From assembly GCF_032854445.1 (NCBI RefSeq), contig NC_088295.1:82566644-82630643 (forward strand): a stretch of 64,000 nt of DNA, in the 5' to 3' direction. Positions 23,307 to 36,965 of the stretch are shown here, piece after piece. Numbering within the stretch: the first letter of the stretch is position 1; each line of letters opens with the position of its first letter. Both the position numbers and the translations under genes were made by a program. Under the pieces are notes generated by a model. That model did not search any database and was not told the origin of the DNA. It worked only from the letters and a program-made list of their open reading frames with translations. This DNA comes from Liolophura sinensis. Taxonomy: Eukaryota > Mollusca > Polyplacophora > Chitonida > Chitonidae.

Positions 23307-24269
23307 AGATCTAGTCGAAGTCTGGATTGAGGGTGCCGCACCTGGATTAAAAATTTAATTTACGGGTAGGAAAGTGGAGCATGCCTTTGGCACTTTAATA
23401 TCCTGGAATACAAGCATTTGTTTTACATTTGGTAACTAAATTCAAAGAACTAAAATATCTGCTTTGATAAAAAATTGATAAAAAATAGCATTTGTTTTTC
23501 ATCAGTTAGCTAAATTCAAACAACTAGATACTCTGGTTGACTGAAGAACTCGGAAATCAATCGTGGAAATTTGATAAAAAATATATGAAGCTTACTATGT
23601 AGAAAAGTAGACCAGAGTCTTGGTGACTGTATTGTTTCTGTACTACATTTACACATGAGACAATCCGCATTATCTGATTATTGTATATTTGGCTGAATTC
23701 CTGGTCTTTCCCTGCTCTCTGAAGATGCAAAACATGTGTGTAATTAGTGTATAATCTGCAGGACACATGCACGTAAAAAGTCACACGTGTAGCTTGTATC
23801 TTTTACTGACCTAACCCTATAATCTTATCAATATGTGCAGCTGCCAGTTATAATACCCCATTACAAAGAAAGACCGCTTATTTTAATAACCATGGATTAC
23901 CTGTTATACTGTCAACCTCTTTACAGCCACACCGGGACTTGTCGACGGTACATGTACCTCTGTAATTAAGCTTTTTCTTTTGAAAAATCGATTACGATTA
24001 AGGTTTCTTTTAGCCTCGGGCTCTTGACAAGTGATATATAGGTGTACACGTAAGCCAACTCTTACGTCCTTGTAGATTTCTGTTTATAATTGTTTGACAA
24101 ATGTATGTGGCACACTGCTGGAACCACTGTCTGATAACTACATTTAAAGCTAAACTATATATACGATTTGATTAAACATTCTACAGCATACTAGGTGGTA
24201 GTTAGATGAATAGAAAACCTAAATCTTATCAGGTTGATAGAATCTTGGTAGAAGGGAAAGGAGCGTTTA
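23307..24269. other. Gene-free stretch
   Basis: A short direct repeat (GATAAAAAATTGATAAAAAAT and GCATTTGTTTT blocks, about 23400-23530) is the only structure noted. Confidence 0.4.
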
Positions 24270-24495
24270 CCCGTTGCAGTTAAGGTTGAAAAATAGCAAC
24301 ACAAAAGCCCATACAAATAGCACCATGGCTTCAACAGAATTAGCTAAAAAATGCAGTGATTTTATGTGCAATTATGAGAACTCACTGATGTAGAATTACT
24401 CAAAATGATGTGTTGTCCTCACAAATAATGAAAACACTACAGAGGGGCAAGGCCTGGGCGATGCTTAGTCAATTAGCAGAACTCTGGAACAATGG
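24270..24495 (+). repeat. Dispersed repeat R3, copy 1
   Basis: Shares AAAATGCAGTGAT, TATGAGAACTCACTGATG, GGCAAGGCCTGGGCGATGC and TTAGTCAAT with the copies at 27.3 and 58.9 kb. Non-coding, unknown class. Confidence 0.5.
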
Positions 24496-24694
24496 TACAT
24501 GGGAGTCACACGAGATGCTGAAACAACGGCAACTTGTCACCTAGTTTCATGACTGTCTCTTACTTATTTTTGGATTACTAACATTCCGACATTTTGTGAT
24601 ATGGTGGAAAATGACAGCATATTAAGCTGATCACTCTACTATGAACTAAAACAGATTGATGACATATGCGTTTCTGTTTAGGCACTCTGTACAA

Positions 24695-24960
24695 TATAAA
24701 AGACTAGAGTATAAAGAGCAGAACCAAAGCAGCGGCAGTGCAATGGTTGGCAAATGGTCACACATATTTGGGTAAAATATGCCTCTTGTCAATTTACCTC
24801 GTTTAAGATTTTATGCCAGCTTTTCATGCAAGTGTTTTAAAAGTAGACACACTTCTACACCAGGGCTTAAGCAGAATTAGTAAATAAATATGCAGTTAAT
24901 TGCAATTATAAGACGTCACTGAGGATATTCAAGGCATCACATTCAGTTCAAATATCAAAC
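24695..24960 (+). repeat. Dispersed repeat R3, copy 2 (5' part)
   Basis: CAGCGGCAGTGCAATGGTTG, CTCTTGTCAATTTACCTCG and TAATTGCAATTATAAGACG resemble blocks at 58.72-58.90 kb (CAGCGACAACAGTGCAATAG, CTCCTGTCAATTTAAGTC). Confidence 0.45.
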
Positions 24961-25129
24961 TCGTGAATGAATTCCATGTCGAATAACATGGCGTAATAAA
25001 CATGAGTGCATAGGTTGCCCTATAGTACTAAATTAAGGGGAATTGGATACCTGTCCAGCGATGACACAGATCATCTCAGATACTGTCCATTGTTGCCAAC
25101 ACGTTAGTAATATATTTACTCAATTTTTA

Positions 25130-25470
25130 GAGTGAGTGAGTGAGTGCTTGGTGTTTAACGTCGTACTCAACAAATTTTCAGTCATATGACGACGAAAGAT
25201 TCCTTAGAATGTAAGTGATGTGCCTCCTTAATGCAGGACGGATTTCCACCGCTCTTTGATCCAGTGGTGCTTCACTGAGACGACTTACTGAAGCCAAGTA
25301 AGCTGCCCCGCCCGAGCCATTATACTGATACGGGTCAACCAGTCATTGCACTATCCCCTTCATGCTGAACGCCAAGCGAGGAAGCTGCAAATTCCTCTTT
25401 TGAAGTCTTAGGTGTGAGTCGACCCAGGAGTGATCCTGGATCTACCACTCCCGAAGCGGACGCTCTATCA
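25130..25470 (-). repeat. SINE-2, full length
   Basis: From the reversed tail GAGTGAGTGAGTGAGTGC through TTTAACGTCGTACTC and TCATATGACGACGAAAG to the tRNA-like head, which reads on the minus strand GATAGAGCGTCCGCTTCGG and GATCCAGGATCACTCCTGG. The head looks like a tRNA but is part of the SINE, not a tRNA gene. Confidence 0.85.
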
Positions 25471-25879
25471 ATTTTTAGATAATTATAAAGTAAATGTACA
25501 TATATATGAGTAAGTGTACTCAATTTTTGAAATATTGTAGAAACTTGGAGTGAAGACGCTCAATATCCTTGGCATATTAGTTTCTGAGTCAGTAACTTGT
25601 GACGAAAATTGAAATGATGACATTTTACATAGAATCTAAAAAATATTTCAAGGCATAATATGTTTACGACACATGCCAGGACATTTGATAAATTGTTATC
25701 CAGATACAGATAGGCCATACAGACAGCATGACATGATGCTTTTGTTATTCTTGTAACCCGCAGCTGTGGGTCCAAATATGAAGTATCGTCATTCAGGATT
25801 ATCTGTTTTCTCCTCTAAATACAACTAAGACAAATGGATAGACTGATGCTAAATAACAGCATCGATATTTGAACATATA

Positions 25880-26062
25880 TGAGCAAATATTTCGATCGCG
25901 CTGGAAATATTTCAACGGTGGAGAAAATTATTTACACCGCGGTGGAAATATTTGTGCTGGTAAAAAAATCATTTCCTCATAAAAATGATTTCCTGTGTGA
26001 AAAATATGACTACGATTGTGAAAATGAATTTTCTTCGCGTAAATTTATTTTCTGTGTAAACC
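25880..26062 (+). repeat. Degenerate 17-24 bp tandem array with open frame
   Basis: Successive units alternate A-rich blocks and TTT runs with GCGCTG, CGGTG or TGTG ends (for example GGAAATATTTCAACGGTG, GGAAATATTTGTGCTGG, AAAAATGATTTCCTGTGTG). The units drift gradually along the array, and a 62-codon frame stays open through it. Looks like a diverging minisatellite. Confidence 0.5.
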
Positions 26063-26829
26063 AATAATCTAACTTTACCGATAAACAGCTTGATAAGCCG
26101 CCTTTATAGCAAGTATATAGAAAAGAGCAAAAAAAAAATCACATGAAATTTCATTGCACTAATAAGCCATCGTAGACAAGTGCTCTGCAAGAAATACATG
26201 TAAGGCAATTGTGAAGTAAGTTCTGACGTGCCATTCATGTGTCTTAACGTCTCATGGAAGATCTTTAAAATAACTCTATATACTATTATATCTCACAAAC
26301 ATTTAATTGAATGAAATTAATTTCCGTAATTGTCTCGGTGTTCCCTAAAACTGAATTTTCACTGTTACATTGGCGTTAAAAGCAACAATGATTTATTTAA
26401 TTCTAATATTTATAAAGGTTACTGTTGTATTCATGACATGTTTCGATGTTCATTGAATTCCTGGAATTTTTCGTCAATGATATAACAAAACACAGATATT
26501 CCAATATGAAAGGATATCTCACATCCATATTTTTGATATGCAGAGATAGCTCTAAAGTACTCTTTTCAAGGTTCGACTCATTTCATTTATCAGCATTTAA
26601 AGGATGATGCATCTTAGCTGGACCCTTTTCTGTACAAATATGCAAGGTCTGCTGTTACGACGCTTTTATGACAAAAGTGCTAATTACAATATTTAAGGTG
26701 TGAATTGTCCTATGTGCATAGTGATATACCAAGGACACTTGCATGTGGCGTATACGTGTATATATCTCGATTATTTTGCAATTTTTAGATCCTATAAAAA
26801 TGTGTAAAATGTGATGAATTCAATCTACG
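26063..26829. other. Gene-free stretch
   Basis: No exon or repeat recognised. Confidence 0.4.
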
Positions 26830-27058
26830 TCATGCGTGTAATCATCCAGGAGTCTCTCACCAATGCGGTCGATGTGAGTTCCAATCCAGCTCATGCTGGC
26901 TTCTTCTTCGGCCCTACGTGGGAAGATCTGATAGCAACCAATGGAGCGTCGTGGGTTTTCCCCGGGCTCTGGTCAGTTTCCTCCCACCAAAATGATGGCC
27001 GTCGTATAAGTGAAATATCCTTAAGTACGGCGTAAAACACCAATCAAATAAATAAATC
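26830..27058 (+). repeat. SINE-1, head-truncated
   Basis: AGGAGTCTCTCACCAATGCG, GTGAGTTCCAATCCAGCTC, GTTTTCCCCGGGCTCTGG, CCTCCCACCAAAATGATGG and AAGTACGGCGTAAAACACC, ending AAATAAATAAA. Confidence 0.9.
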
Positions 27059-27294
27059 TTCAACATCATTTTAAAAACTAGTGTATTAGAGATACTCCAT
27101 CATTCAGCCTAAATTTCTTAAATTGTGTAAATGAGTATTATATAAAAGAATACTGCATAGCGACGACAATATGATACTTGGTAAATTGTCATGCGCAACC
27201 CGTGATATCAGTTATGGTTTTATTCTGACTGTTCATGTTAATGGTTAAAAACTGGCGATGTACGCACCGTCAGCGCTATGGTTTAAGTACAGTT

Positions 27295-27455
27295 ACATGT
27301 AGGTAAGAAAATGCAGTGATGTTAACTGCAATTTATTTCACTTTCAATACACTGGTTTAGAATTTTTTAAAGTGCCGTGGCGTTATCACATTTAATGAAC
27401 ATGAAAGCGATACAAAAGGAGAAGGCCTCCGGCTTCAGCTGCACTAATGTATATA
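27295..27455 (+). repeat. Dispersed repeat R3, copy 3 (partial)
   Basis: AAAATGCAGTGATGTTAACTG, TTCAATACACTGGTTTAGAA and GAAGGCCTCCGGC match the R3 copies at 24.3 and 58.9 kb in order. Confidence 0.4.
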
Positions 27456-27624
27456 ACATTCAAATATGGACAGAGTGTTCAATACCTCTGGCGTATTTAT
27501 ATCTGAATACACTTGCCCCGGAGCTAATCAGTGTTTAAGCATTCATGTTTTGTGATCCAGCATGATGCCTTTGTGAGAGATACCTGTATTTGTGTATGAC
27601 CTGGATATTATTCTCTTACTGCAA

Positions 27625-27870
27625 GTGAGTGAGTGAGTGCTCGGGGTTCCAGGTCATACTTAGCAATTTTTCAGTCATATGACGACGAAGGAGTCCTCAT
27701 AGTGCATGTATGTGCCTCCTTGTTGTGGGACGGATTTCCACCGCTCTTTTATCTAGTGCTGCTTCACTGAGACGACTTACCGAAGGCAAGTAAGGCACCC
27801 TGCCCAAGCCATTATACTGATATTGGTCAACCAGTAGTTGCACTATCCCCTTCATGCTGAACGCCAAGCG
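27625..27870 (-). repeat. SINE-2, head-truncated
   Basis: GTGAGTGAGTGAGTGCTCGG, CAGTCATATGACGACGAAGG, GGACGGATTTCCACCGCTC and CTTCATGCTGAACGCCAAGC. The tRNA-like head is missing. Confidence 0.85.
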
Positions 27871-28204
27871 AGAAAGTTAAGGATGTGAACCAAACTGAAA
27901 AACAATGCATGTTCGTCTCATCCTGAAAAGGGCAAATTTGAATCCTAATTGCACAAGTCTAACATACAATGTCTTTGTCCAGGCCTGCGCTGACCAGATA
28001 AACATGGCTTCTTATGCACACTCTATGTATTACGGCATACCTAGCAAATGTGTCGGCCGACAATTTAACAAAACACGCACTTTTCTTTCCTGATATTTCT
28101 ATCCATGTTCCGTTATCCTTATCTGAAAATTGCCGCTGTGATGCGATTCTTCTATTTAGATTATTATCTAGTCACACACAAAAACGTTAGCTTTAATCCG
28201 CTAT

Positions 28205-28385
28205 GCACTTCACGATACTGACCTCTGTGAGGAGTGTATTGTGGAGGATAGTACTGACCATCTGCCTTTTCATTGTCACCGCCGTACTCATGCTAACCAT
28301 TTATTTTACAGACATTTACTTGCCATTAGTATTATGTCGTCTAATACAAGATATATCTTATATAAGATTCACAAACATTTATAAT
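28205..28385 (+). pseudogene. Possible C-terminal relic of a non-LTR retrotransposon ORF2
   Basis: One plus-strand frame (not the overlapping 100-codon frame) reads HDTDLCEECIVEDSTDHLPF, then HC and about 35 more residues, and stops at a TAA. The C-x2-C...H-x4-C pattern with acidic residues resembles the cysteine-rich end of many LINE reverse transcriptases. No RT or endonuclease motif is visible upstream, so this is a fragment at best. Confidence 0.3.
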
Positions 28386-30534
28386 TATGTACAGTATTGC
28401 CCAGTCCTGATATACTCTACGCGTATTGTTCGCGGATCCTACGCGCACCTTGATCGGATGCCATGCCCATCATACGCAAATGGTACACTCAATTTCTCTA
28501 TATGATCGGCGAATGATGCGAACATCTCCTTCAGAGATAACGCCCTTTCTCACCGAGAAGTGCTGCATCTATAAGGTGTGAAAACAACAGTATAATATGT
28601 CTTCACATATAAATGAATTGCCTAAATATGCAAGCGACACTAAGGGTAGATAAACAATGATGTGTTGAAAGTTGTTACTTATCAAACTTACAGTCCATTA
28701 ATACAACGAATGGGCTAATCGTGGATAGAGTATTAATATACCATATTACTCAGTGAGGATACCGATAAATTACTACCCCAAATAAATATTCCCTTACTCT
28801 GTGAAATGTGGGAACATATATAGTTTACTTGATAGTTAAATTATTGATATAAAAGTTAGGTAACTACATGTCACCGAACTATAAGGACATGATCTGTATT
28901 ACATGAATGGTAGAGGAACACGTGCAAATTTTTAGCGCATGTTTTTACACGAAACTCGTCTGTTAAAACAAGTTACATTTCCATATATGACACCTAAAGA
29001 TTGTTACGATTATTAACGTGAAATATACGATTCAGTCAGCTTGTGGGTCAATTAATGTAGAGCATGGGATACAGCCATATGATCATGGTAAGAGAAATAT
29101 CGTCAAATAAGATACATTTGTTGTTTAAAACACAAAAATCGGATGTTGTCTAGATTTTGTATAAAATAAAAGCAGTGGTTTAAATATAAATACACATTAA
29201 AATGATTTATAGCTTAACTATTTTGTTGAAATATAACGAATATATTATATTTGAAGGCGGTTTTATAAGCGTGAAATGTTCCTCAGAATAAAAAGGAGAC
29301 AACTTATTCACAGAGAAAAGATGTTTTAAATTTAAAGACAAACGTATTATTTATCTTTACAACGTACCCTCAGTATATATGTGTAGAATTCATGCAACTG
29401 GAGATTTGCAATTTTGCTGTGGATATCTGTATTATGATTAACGTATCCTACAAGTGTTTTGTATTTCTGTTCAATCATTAAATACGGTATTCTTTAACAA
29501 AATTAAACTCCTGATATTCTAATGAAAAACTCGTTCACCAACAATCGCATTTAACGATTTGTTCTTAGTTAAACTCAAAGTTTTGTATAAGAAATGTATA
29601 AGAATTCGAATACAATAAAATGAACATAGAGAGTTGCCGTTAATGTGAATTTACAGAGAAAGTAACATTTCAACAGGAGACGAATGAACAGTTTGCATGG
29701 TAAATTAAATCAAATTTATTGATGTTATCTTAATTTTTTGGAGGTTTATTACCATATGATTTGATCATTAAATTTCAGTTGGTGACCGTAAACATTCAGT
29801 AAATAGGACAGGAATATCGGATACTAGTACTGTAACACTGGATTTCTTTGTAAATTGTTTACCTATGCTGGGATGCTATACATCATATTTGAATATTTCA
29901 TTATATATGACTTATTCGATGCCATGTATTTGGACTCTATTATTTCACCCTTCCAAGGACGCACATTTTATTTTAATATTACATGTGTATGGCAATCAAA
30001 TGTAACCATACCCACAGATTAGCCATCTGTTGATCCTGTGCTATAAGCTCAGAACAGCTCAGTCAGAGTGGATGACATGTTTACAAGTGTCTCAGATGTC
30101 TCCAAGGCAATTCTCTGCTCCGTCCTGCCTTAAGGATACACCCATGGCACATGCGCATGATTAACACACGTCATGCGTCTTTGCCTGCCGGCTGCCGGCA
30201 TAGGCAAACTCCTTAGATTAATAACTACGCGTCCAATTGCCAGTCTAAGAAGCAAACCTGTAGGGATTGGGTTTAAAGTTCTTTTGATGGGGGAACAGTT
30301 AAAGATGTGTCAGAATATGGAACAATAGCTACAAGCCCAGCATATTAGTGGACATTTACACCGGTCATGATTTTCGGTCATTATTTATGAGATGTCATGG
30401 GCTTAGAGGTTATATAAAATATCTCACCTTTCTTCTATTCCACGTACATATTTTATGTTTGCGGGGATTTTGTCATACGAAAATAATTTGCAACAATTTT
30501 CCATCATGTGCTTAGTCCATTGTTCATTTAATTC
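28386..30534. other. Gene-free AT-rich stretch
   Basis: No exon, RNA gene or recognised repeat. Confidence 0.4.
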
Positions 30535-30775
30535 ATTCATCGTTTGTTGTTTAACGACATACTAAAGAACATTTCACTCATACGATGGTAGTCATAATTA
30601 TGGGCCGAGGAAACAAGTCGCCTGGGTAAACCACTGGCCTTTGAAAAGTTATTGACGAACTTTTCCACCTATCACGTACAAATACGCGCACCATATTGGT
30701 TACTTGTACATGGCGGGTTTTGAACCCGCGCCGCTTGTCAATACGTTGATACAGCGCCTTTAACAACTAAAGCAC
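30535..30775 (-). repeat. SINE-1-related element, diverged
   Basis: GTTTAACGACATACTAAAG, CATTTCACTCATACGATGG and GGGTTTTGAACCCGCGCC (B-box region on the minus strand), followed by an A-box-like region. Head more diverged than in other copies. Confidence 0.65.
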
Positions 30776-31686
30776 AGTTCGCACCTTGTTTTGTAAAGCC
30801 TAAAGACCATGTGTTTGTATTCATTCATGTTTTGACGTCCTTAATTTTTCCACCATATACCAGACTCAAGCTGGCCGATGTTTTATATAACCTGACTTAA
30901 GGTTGAGTGAGAGAGACGATTGGACAAGCGTACATAGATGTGTCAACACATATGTAAGTGATTGCATTGACAGATGCTTTAACAACGTCTGAGAGAATGT
31001 CTTGACGTTCCAATAAAATATATTTAATTTTTTTAAGTTTTAAACTCCCAGTAATTATGACTAACGCTCTTTAGAGAAGATAACGGTAAGTCTCAAGTGG
31101 AAAAAGCTAAAGAATACATCCTCGTTTAAGTTTTGTTTAGGGTAGATGTGTTGGTTTACTATATGTTTGAGAATGGAGGCCTTAAACTAATCAAGAAGCT
31201 GTAAGGTACATACATGTGGCGCTTTCACATCGACTACTTTTCCGTCAGCAATTAAATGTCAACAGAAATAATGTTTATTATAGCCTTCTTCCAAATGCCG
31301 AAAACCTTCATCCAGGGCTAAATCATTTACAAAATGTTAGGGTTTAAACTATAACACAGTGTACTATGCTGTTCTTAAAAGTAACGGAAACTCCTTGATT
31401 TCTAAGTTAAAATTGGCTTGGTGGTGACTATAACATCATAGGTATGTACTTTCATATGCAGATTTTGAATGTTCATTTTATGAGATACAAAGCCCTCCTT
31501 TGCAAAGCCAAAAAACTGCGAACTGCAAACTGCGAAATGTTTGAAAGAATTGAAAGTTTGAGCTGCACGGTCATTTCTACTTTTCAGCTTTCCAGTTTCG
31601 ATTTCCTAGGCACTACTGGATATTAGTGTCGGCCTGTATACATTGTGTAGCGGTTAGTCCAGTGGAATACAATAGAACCAGCTCCA
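30776..31686. other. Gene-free stretch
   Basis: No exon or repeat recognised. Confidence 0.4.
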
Positions 31687-31735
31687 TCTAACATCTTGTT
31701 GTCTCCCCCCCCCCCCCCCCCCACCACCACCACTT
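31687..31735 (+). repeat. Poly-C tract followed by (ACC)n
   Basis: A run of about 18 C residues followed by four CAC/ACC units. Confidence 0.9.
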
Positions 31736-32260
31736 CAACTGACCTGTGGCTAACTAGATCAGAAGTGATATATGTTTTCTGTCCGTTAAAAGGTATGTGC
31801 TGGAATGTCGTTCCAATGCACATATGGGTAAATAGCAGACTTTCCTAGTAAATGAGAAATCGGGTTAGGATGTGATTACTGAATGTGGTAAGATTACATT
31901 GCCCGCAAGTCATACACTGACAAAACAAAAACAGAAGGTTTACATTTAAACGCGTGATAAACATCTCAGATAATAAACGTATTTATCCAACAACATGTTT
32001 AATTTGTAATCATGTTAAGCACACACTCTATAAACACTTATTGAACACACTTTAAAATCTGAAAACTGGGTGTACATGTAATTCGTCTATGTGTGGCTCA
32101 GAACACGGTTATAAGCCAGGCACTGGTTAACATGATCTGTCCCTTGGTGGTCAAAGTTATTTAGAAGTAACCTTGATCATTACATTCATACAATAAGTCT
32201 AAATATTTATAATATAACTGCCTGTATTTATATCTAATGTATTTATGAAATAAAGACATG

Positions 32261-32373
<113 letters not shown>

Positions 32374-32661
32374 AACCAAATTTAACTTGAACCCAAAGAT
32401 CTCTCAACAAGTACTTTACGAAGCAAACAACCAGAGCTGTAATTGGAAATATACATATGTGTACTAGGCTTGTACATGTATCAGATTACTCTGACAGCGG
32501 CGTGGATTAACGCGCTGCAGTTATCTTCCCAAAACTGAAGGTAGTAAGATCGATATTTTTCACACGCGCTGTTGTAAACCAATAGCAAAACTGGCACAGT
32601 TTTATCGCTTTCAAGAACGGATTGTTATGTGGAAGAAAATGGCTTTCCATAGACCTCTTAC

Positions 32662-32742
32662 TAAGACAGTCTTTCAGGTCATAATTCTTAAATTCGAATG
32701 CAAGACAGTCTTTCAGGTCGTAAATCTTAAATTCTAATTCAA
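32662..32742 (+). repeat. Tandem duplication, two units of about 41 bp
   Basis: AAGACAGTCTTTCAGGTC plus a variable AT-rich part and TTAAATTC occurs twice in succession. Non-coding. Confidence 0.8.
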
Positions 32743-35700
32743 TTTCCAAAATACCTTACAACGGTGGAATAAAAACTCTCACCATCTTCATTTTTGCAGT
32801 CGAGAGGAAATGAAATTGTCGCTACAAAGTGATCTGCGTCATGAATTAGGAGAGCCAATCACTAACGAAGACAAGATGTTGTGAATGTTTTAGAAAGTTA
32901 TGGCTGTCAATGACAGCTTCAAGAGATCAGATGTGAGTTACCATTTGCTGTTTCTGAAGACAAATGCTATTTTAAACAAAGACAAGAAGAATTATGTTAG
33001 ACCAGACGTTTCATAGCCGCCATTGTCTATTTTTCTAAATGCGGCTGTAGCAGCAGGGATGGGTTTAGTTCAGGAATGTAAATAGACGACGTTCGTCAAT
33101 CCAATAGGCGAATGTGTTGAAGAAAAGCAAGGTTAAAGCTTTGAAAACACAGGAGGAGGCGAACATCTTCCAGTCCTTGTTTAATGTCTCATTTGCATTA
33201 TACTAAGCCACCTCAAAAATTTCATTTGGTCAAAACAGTGACCTTCACATCTCTGATAGTCGGTTTATGGAAAGCCTGCTCATAAATCAAATGAAGTCTG
33301 ATTGCAAACAGAAATACTTAACAGCTCTTCACACTTTCAATTTTGTTCATGTATTTAAATGATTTTAAGCTTATAGGAAAACGACCAAAGCGCAGTGTAG
33401 GCCAAAATTTGTCGAGAGTTATCCCTCAATCTTTCCTACTGCAAGCTGAGGTACCGGCGAACGCATTTGTATGATATAAAATACCATATCAAGTGCTAAT
33501 GGAAGTATCCATACTCTGGATTTTTTTGCTTTCCTTTAACCACTGAAAGGTCAAAGTGGTTAACCTGTTATCTTCGAAGTCTTTGCACTTAAGGGATATC
33601 AGCAAATGTCGTGTTCAGTGGATCTGTTTTATCGGCCTTTATCAGACAAGGCCTGTGATGGACACAGGCTGTTGTAAATCTTATCTCATAGACTGTTCGC
33701 GCAAGTCAACAAATTAGTATCCCTTTAGCAGGTTTCGAGGATGAGAACCGGGTTATAGACAGACATTGTTGGACTGTAGAAAATGTAGCATGTGAATATT
33801 CAAACGCTTTGAAATGTTGCACTAATAACATAACACTTAGCTTGAATAGAGCAGGCAATGTTACATGGAAAGGATAATTAAGTATCTTTTACGAATTATG
33901 AGTGTGCGTGGCAACTCATGCAGCCTACGGTGAAGGCCAAGACATTCATGGTCGTCAAAACTAGAGCGATATGATACGTATCCAGAAGGCCAATTAAAGG
34001 CTTTGTTTGTTTAGAAGGTCACGTCCCATCGGGGAACTGGCACACGCCAATATAACAAGCACGAACCAAGGTAACGTCACTTTTAACGCTATGTCGGTAA
34101 CACCACAACAGTGTAATCGTGTAATTCACATGATATATTTGTATTATCATAACAATTATAGAGTTTTCTGATTAGAACGCCATGGCGTCAATGGCAGACA
34201 CAATGCACTATTTCGTTCAGGCTGAAAACACTCTTAGAAATTAACATGATTGCCCATTTTGAAATCTTTTCCCCGAAGCCAACATAACCTTTCCACTGAG
34301 AAAACGTTAATAGACCATTGCATGATTGTGTGCTGATGGAGGATATGGCGATAATGTGCCCATGCATTGCCATTTTCTTGTTGTTTAACACTGTCAAAAA
34401 TCGGAGAGCAAGTGATCTTCACTTTCATTCAAATGGCTCAGTTAACAAGCTAGCTCTCGGAATATGTACATTGTTAAATATAGGTCTGCTATTAGCGTGA
34501 ACTTCTGTTGTGATTCTATTTACGTTATATTCCGATAACCACCCATTGAGGTGTTTTGTATTTCACACAGTCTTTGTACACCAAAGGAAGTGAAGGTATT
34601 TTAAATGGTAATGCAAAATCATTCCTGAAATATGCGGTCAGCTACAAAAAAAGATGTAAATGTGACGACTGAGCGGAGTGCGTGCTAGACAACCCACATA
34701 CCAGGCCCTTTATATCATTAAACAACGCCTCTGCTTGTTTACAGTCGTGACTGAGTGGGCGGTTCTTGTCTCAAAGATAGACTTGTCTAACGATATCTTC
34801 TCCCATAAGAAGGCAATGAAGAAACACGTGCTAAATGAAGCAATGATAATAAAGTTCTTATTTATGTCAAAATATGTATCATAGAAGAATTTGGTTTGAC
34901 GCGTTTCAGTTCTTGTTACTCAAAACGTACATGATCTGTTCTCTCCGTTTGCGGTTCATAGCAAAGTTGCATTCCACTTAAATTTAACCTGAACCCATGA
35001 GTTTGAAGGGATCTGATTATTGTAGAGCGCAATTGCAGGGTTATAAGCCCTCATCAAATTTCACTAGCCCAAAATTTCACTGTGGTTTATACACCAAAGT
35101 ACACGTAGGCTTAGTAGGTTCCTATGGACACAATTTTGCATTTTTCTTTTGTGACGAGCAAATCTGATCACTCAGGAATATGACTGTATTCAAATATCAC
35201 TTGAGATACACTTATAAGTCAACTTATATCAAGCCTATGTGTTTCGTACATAAAAATTCGAATGTACCCAAGAAAAATAGTTAGATGGTTGTGTTATTTA
35301 TCCAACACTGGAAACTGCTGAGTTGAGTGAAATAGTACCACCAAAAATTAAGCCAGTGACCTACATGACCTATCTTAAGACTAGGATACACAATTCTTAT
35401 TGAATGTTATTGAAACCAACAATAAATGTCGATTTATTTATAGTCATTATGGTTATATATTTGTTTGACATGGTACAGGGTCTAGTGTACGACTTCCGGC
35501 AGGGCGACGGACGCCGATAAACGAAAAACAGAATCTTCGTCGATACGAATACATGCTCGCAACACTAGAAAGAAGTTTAATAGCTTAACGAAACAGATAC
35601 ACTTGTTTATAAGGACATGTGCCCCTACCAAAATTTTTGTTAGCAGTTTTCGAACTTTACCAAGCCCGTCAGCTTTTTTTCTCGCCATTAGCCGTTTTGT

Positions 35701-36769
35701 TACCCGCAATAAACCTATTTTTTAATCATTCCCTGCCCGAATCACTGGAAATGCGACCATTTTGTATCATGAAGCTAAAGCGTGGGAACAGACAACTCTA
35801 AATTTGTTAACATAATTTGATCCACAGTTTATGAACTAAGTACTGTGCTTCACAATAGCAATGCTCTAGTCGCGTTTACATACACAAATAAAAGAAAACC
35901 TTATACGGATACGCTAAAACACACCGCGGCAGTACACTCTAAAAGTGGAACTACTTCGGTATAAAATCGGTTTTTACTCTACCTCAGAAATGCCCCCATA
36001 GAACTCTGTCCACTTCGTTTCCAGGCCCCTCAAACCCACTGACATTTATATAACAATGTTATTTTAAAAAATGTGATGTGGACACAGTACTCTTTTCAGC
36101 ATAGCCGCATCCAATGTCATGAATTATTGATAATCGTTTTAACCAAAGACAGAAATAACCCCTCGGCTATATCTTGATACCAGAAGACCATCAGACGTCA
36201 TGTTGTTTTGGATGACCAGTGTGCAGCATTGTCTTAGGAGCCGGCATTCATCACTGCACTGGATATCATGCAGCCATTGTATGTGCAGAAATACTGCTTC
36301 ATTCTGCCTATCTCTCATCCATCCTTTCAATACAGCGTACACTTCCACTGTCTTTCATAGTTCACCGCTTCAAATCTAAGTTTCATGAGAAAATGTATGA
36401 TATCAGCCGGCAAAATTTGTTTTTATTTGACTTTTGTTAAACACCATACTAATTTTTTAAAATTATACCATATCTTCAACGAGCGTTAGACCGCACCAAC
36501 GACGACACGACCGTCGACGATCGCTTATTGTCACCGTCTCTGTCATTTGTCCGTGGCATTCAAATGGAAGAACATTCTTCCTCGCCTCAGCACGCATTTA
36601 GTTATAATAATTCCCATTCCTAATGTCAATCTAGAGAAGATGCGTAGCGTGCTTGTCTTACTAACATCAACTCGCCCTGTGTCCCATGGTTCTATGTCAC
36701 CTGTTTGTGGATTGTGCACATGTTTGTGGATTTCCTATTGTTTTTTTAGCCTTGGCTCTATCACCACCT
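32743..36769. other. Gene-free stretch
   Basis: Several frames of 60-75 codons, none with splice context, repeats of a family or recognisable protein content. No RNA gene seen. Confidence 0.4.
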
Positions 36770-36965
36770 CTGTCTCTGTGGACAAGAGGTTAGAGCGTCC
36801 GCCTCGAAGTCGGCGGGAGGGGGGGGGGGGGGGGGGCTTGGATCGTCGAACCCGGGTCCGGTCAGACCAGACGCTTAGCACAGGGAGATTAGACCTAGAA
36901 AGCTGGACTTGTTGGCCTGGTAATAGCGTAATGTGACTGAGTGAGGGGTCTGATATTTTCAGCAT
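36770..36965 (+). repeat. SINE-2-related element with internal poly-G tract
   Basis: tRNA-like head GGTTAGAGCGTCCGCCTCG and GGATCGTCGAACCCGGGTC, interrupted between the boxes by about 18 G residues (36818-36835). It ends near GTGACTGAGTGAGGG. Confidence 0.65.

Noticed and set aside
22967-23341. 124-codon minus frame overlapping the signal exon of the 22.4 kb gene
   Set aside because: It is in a different frame from the conserved signal exon and runs through its intron.
28203-28505. 100-codon hydrophobic frame as a membrane protein gene
   Set aside because: No splice context, and another frame of the same DNA shows a better retrotransposon-like motif.
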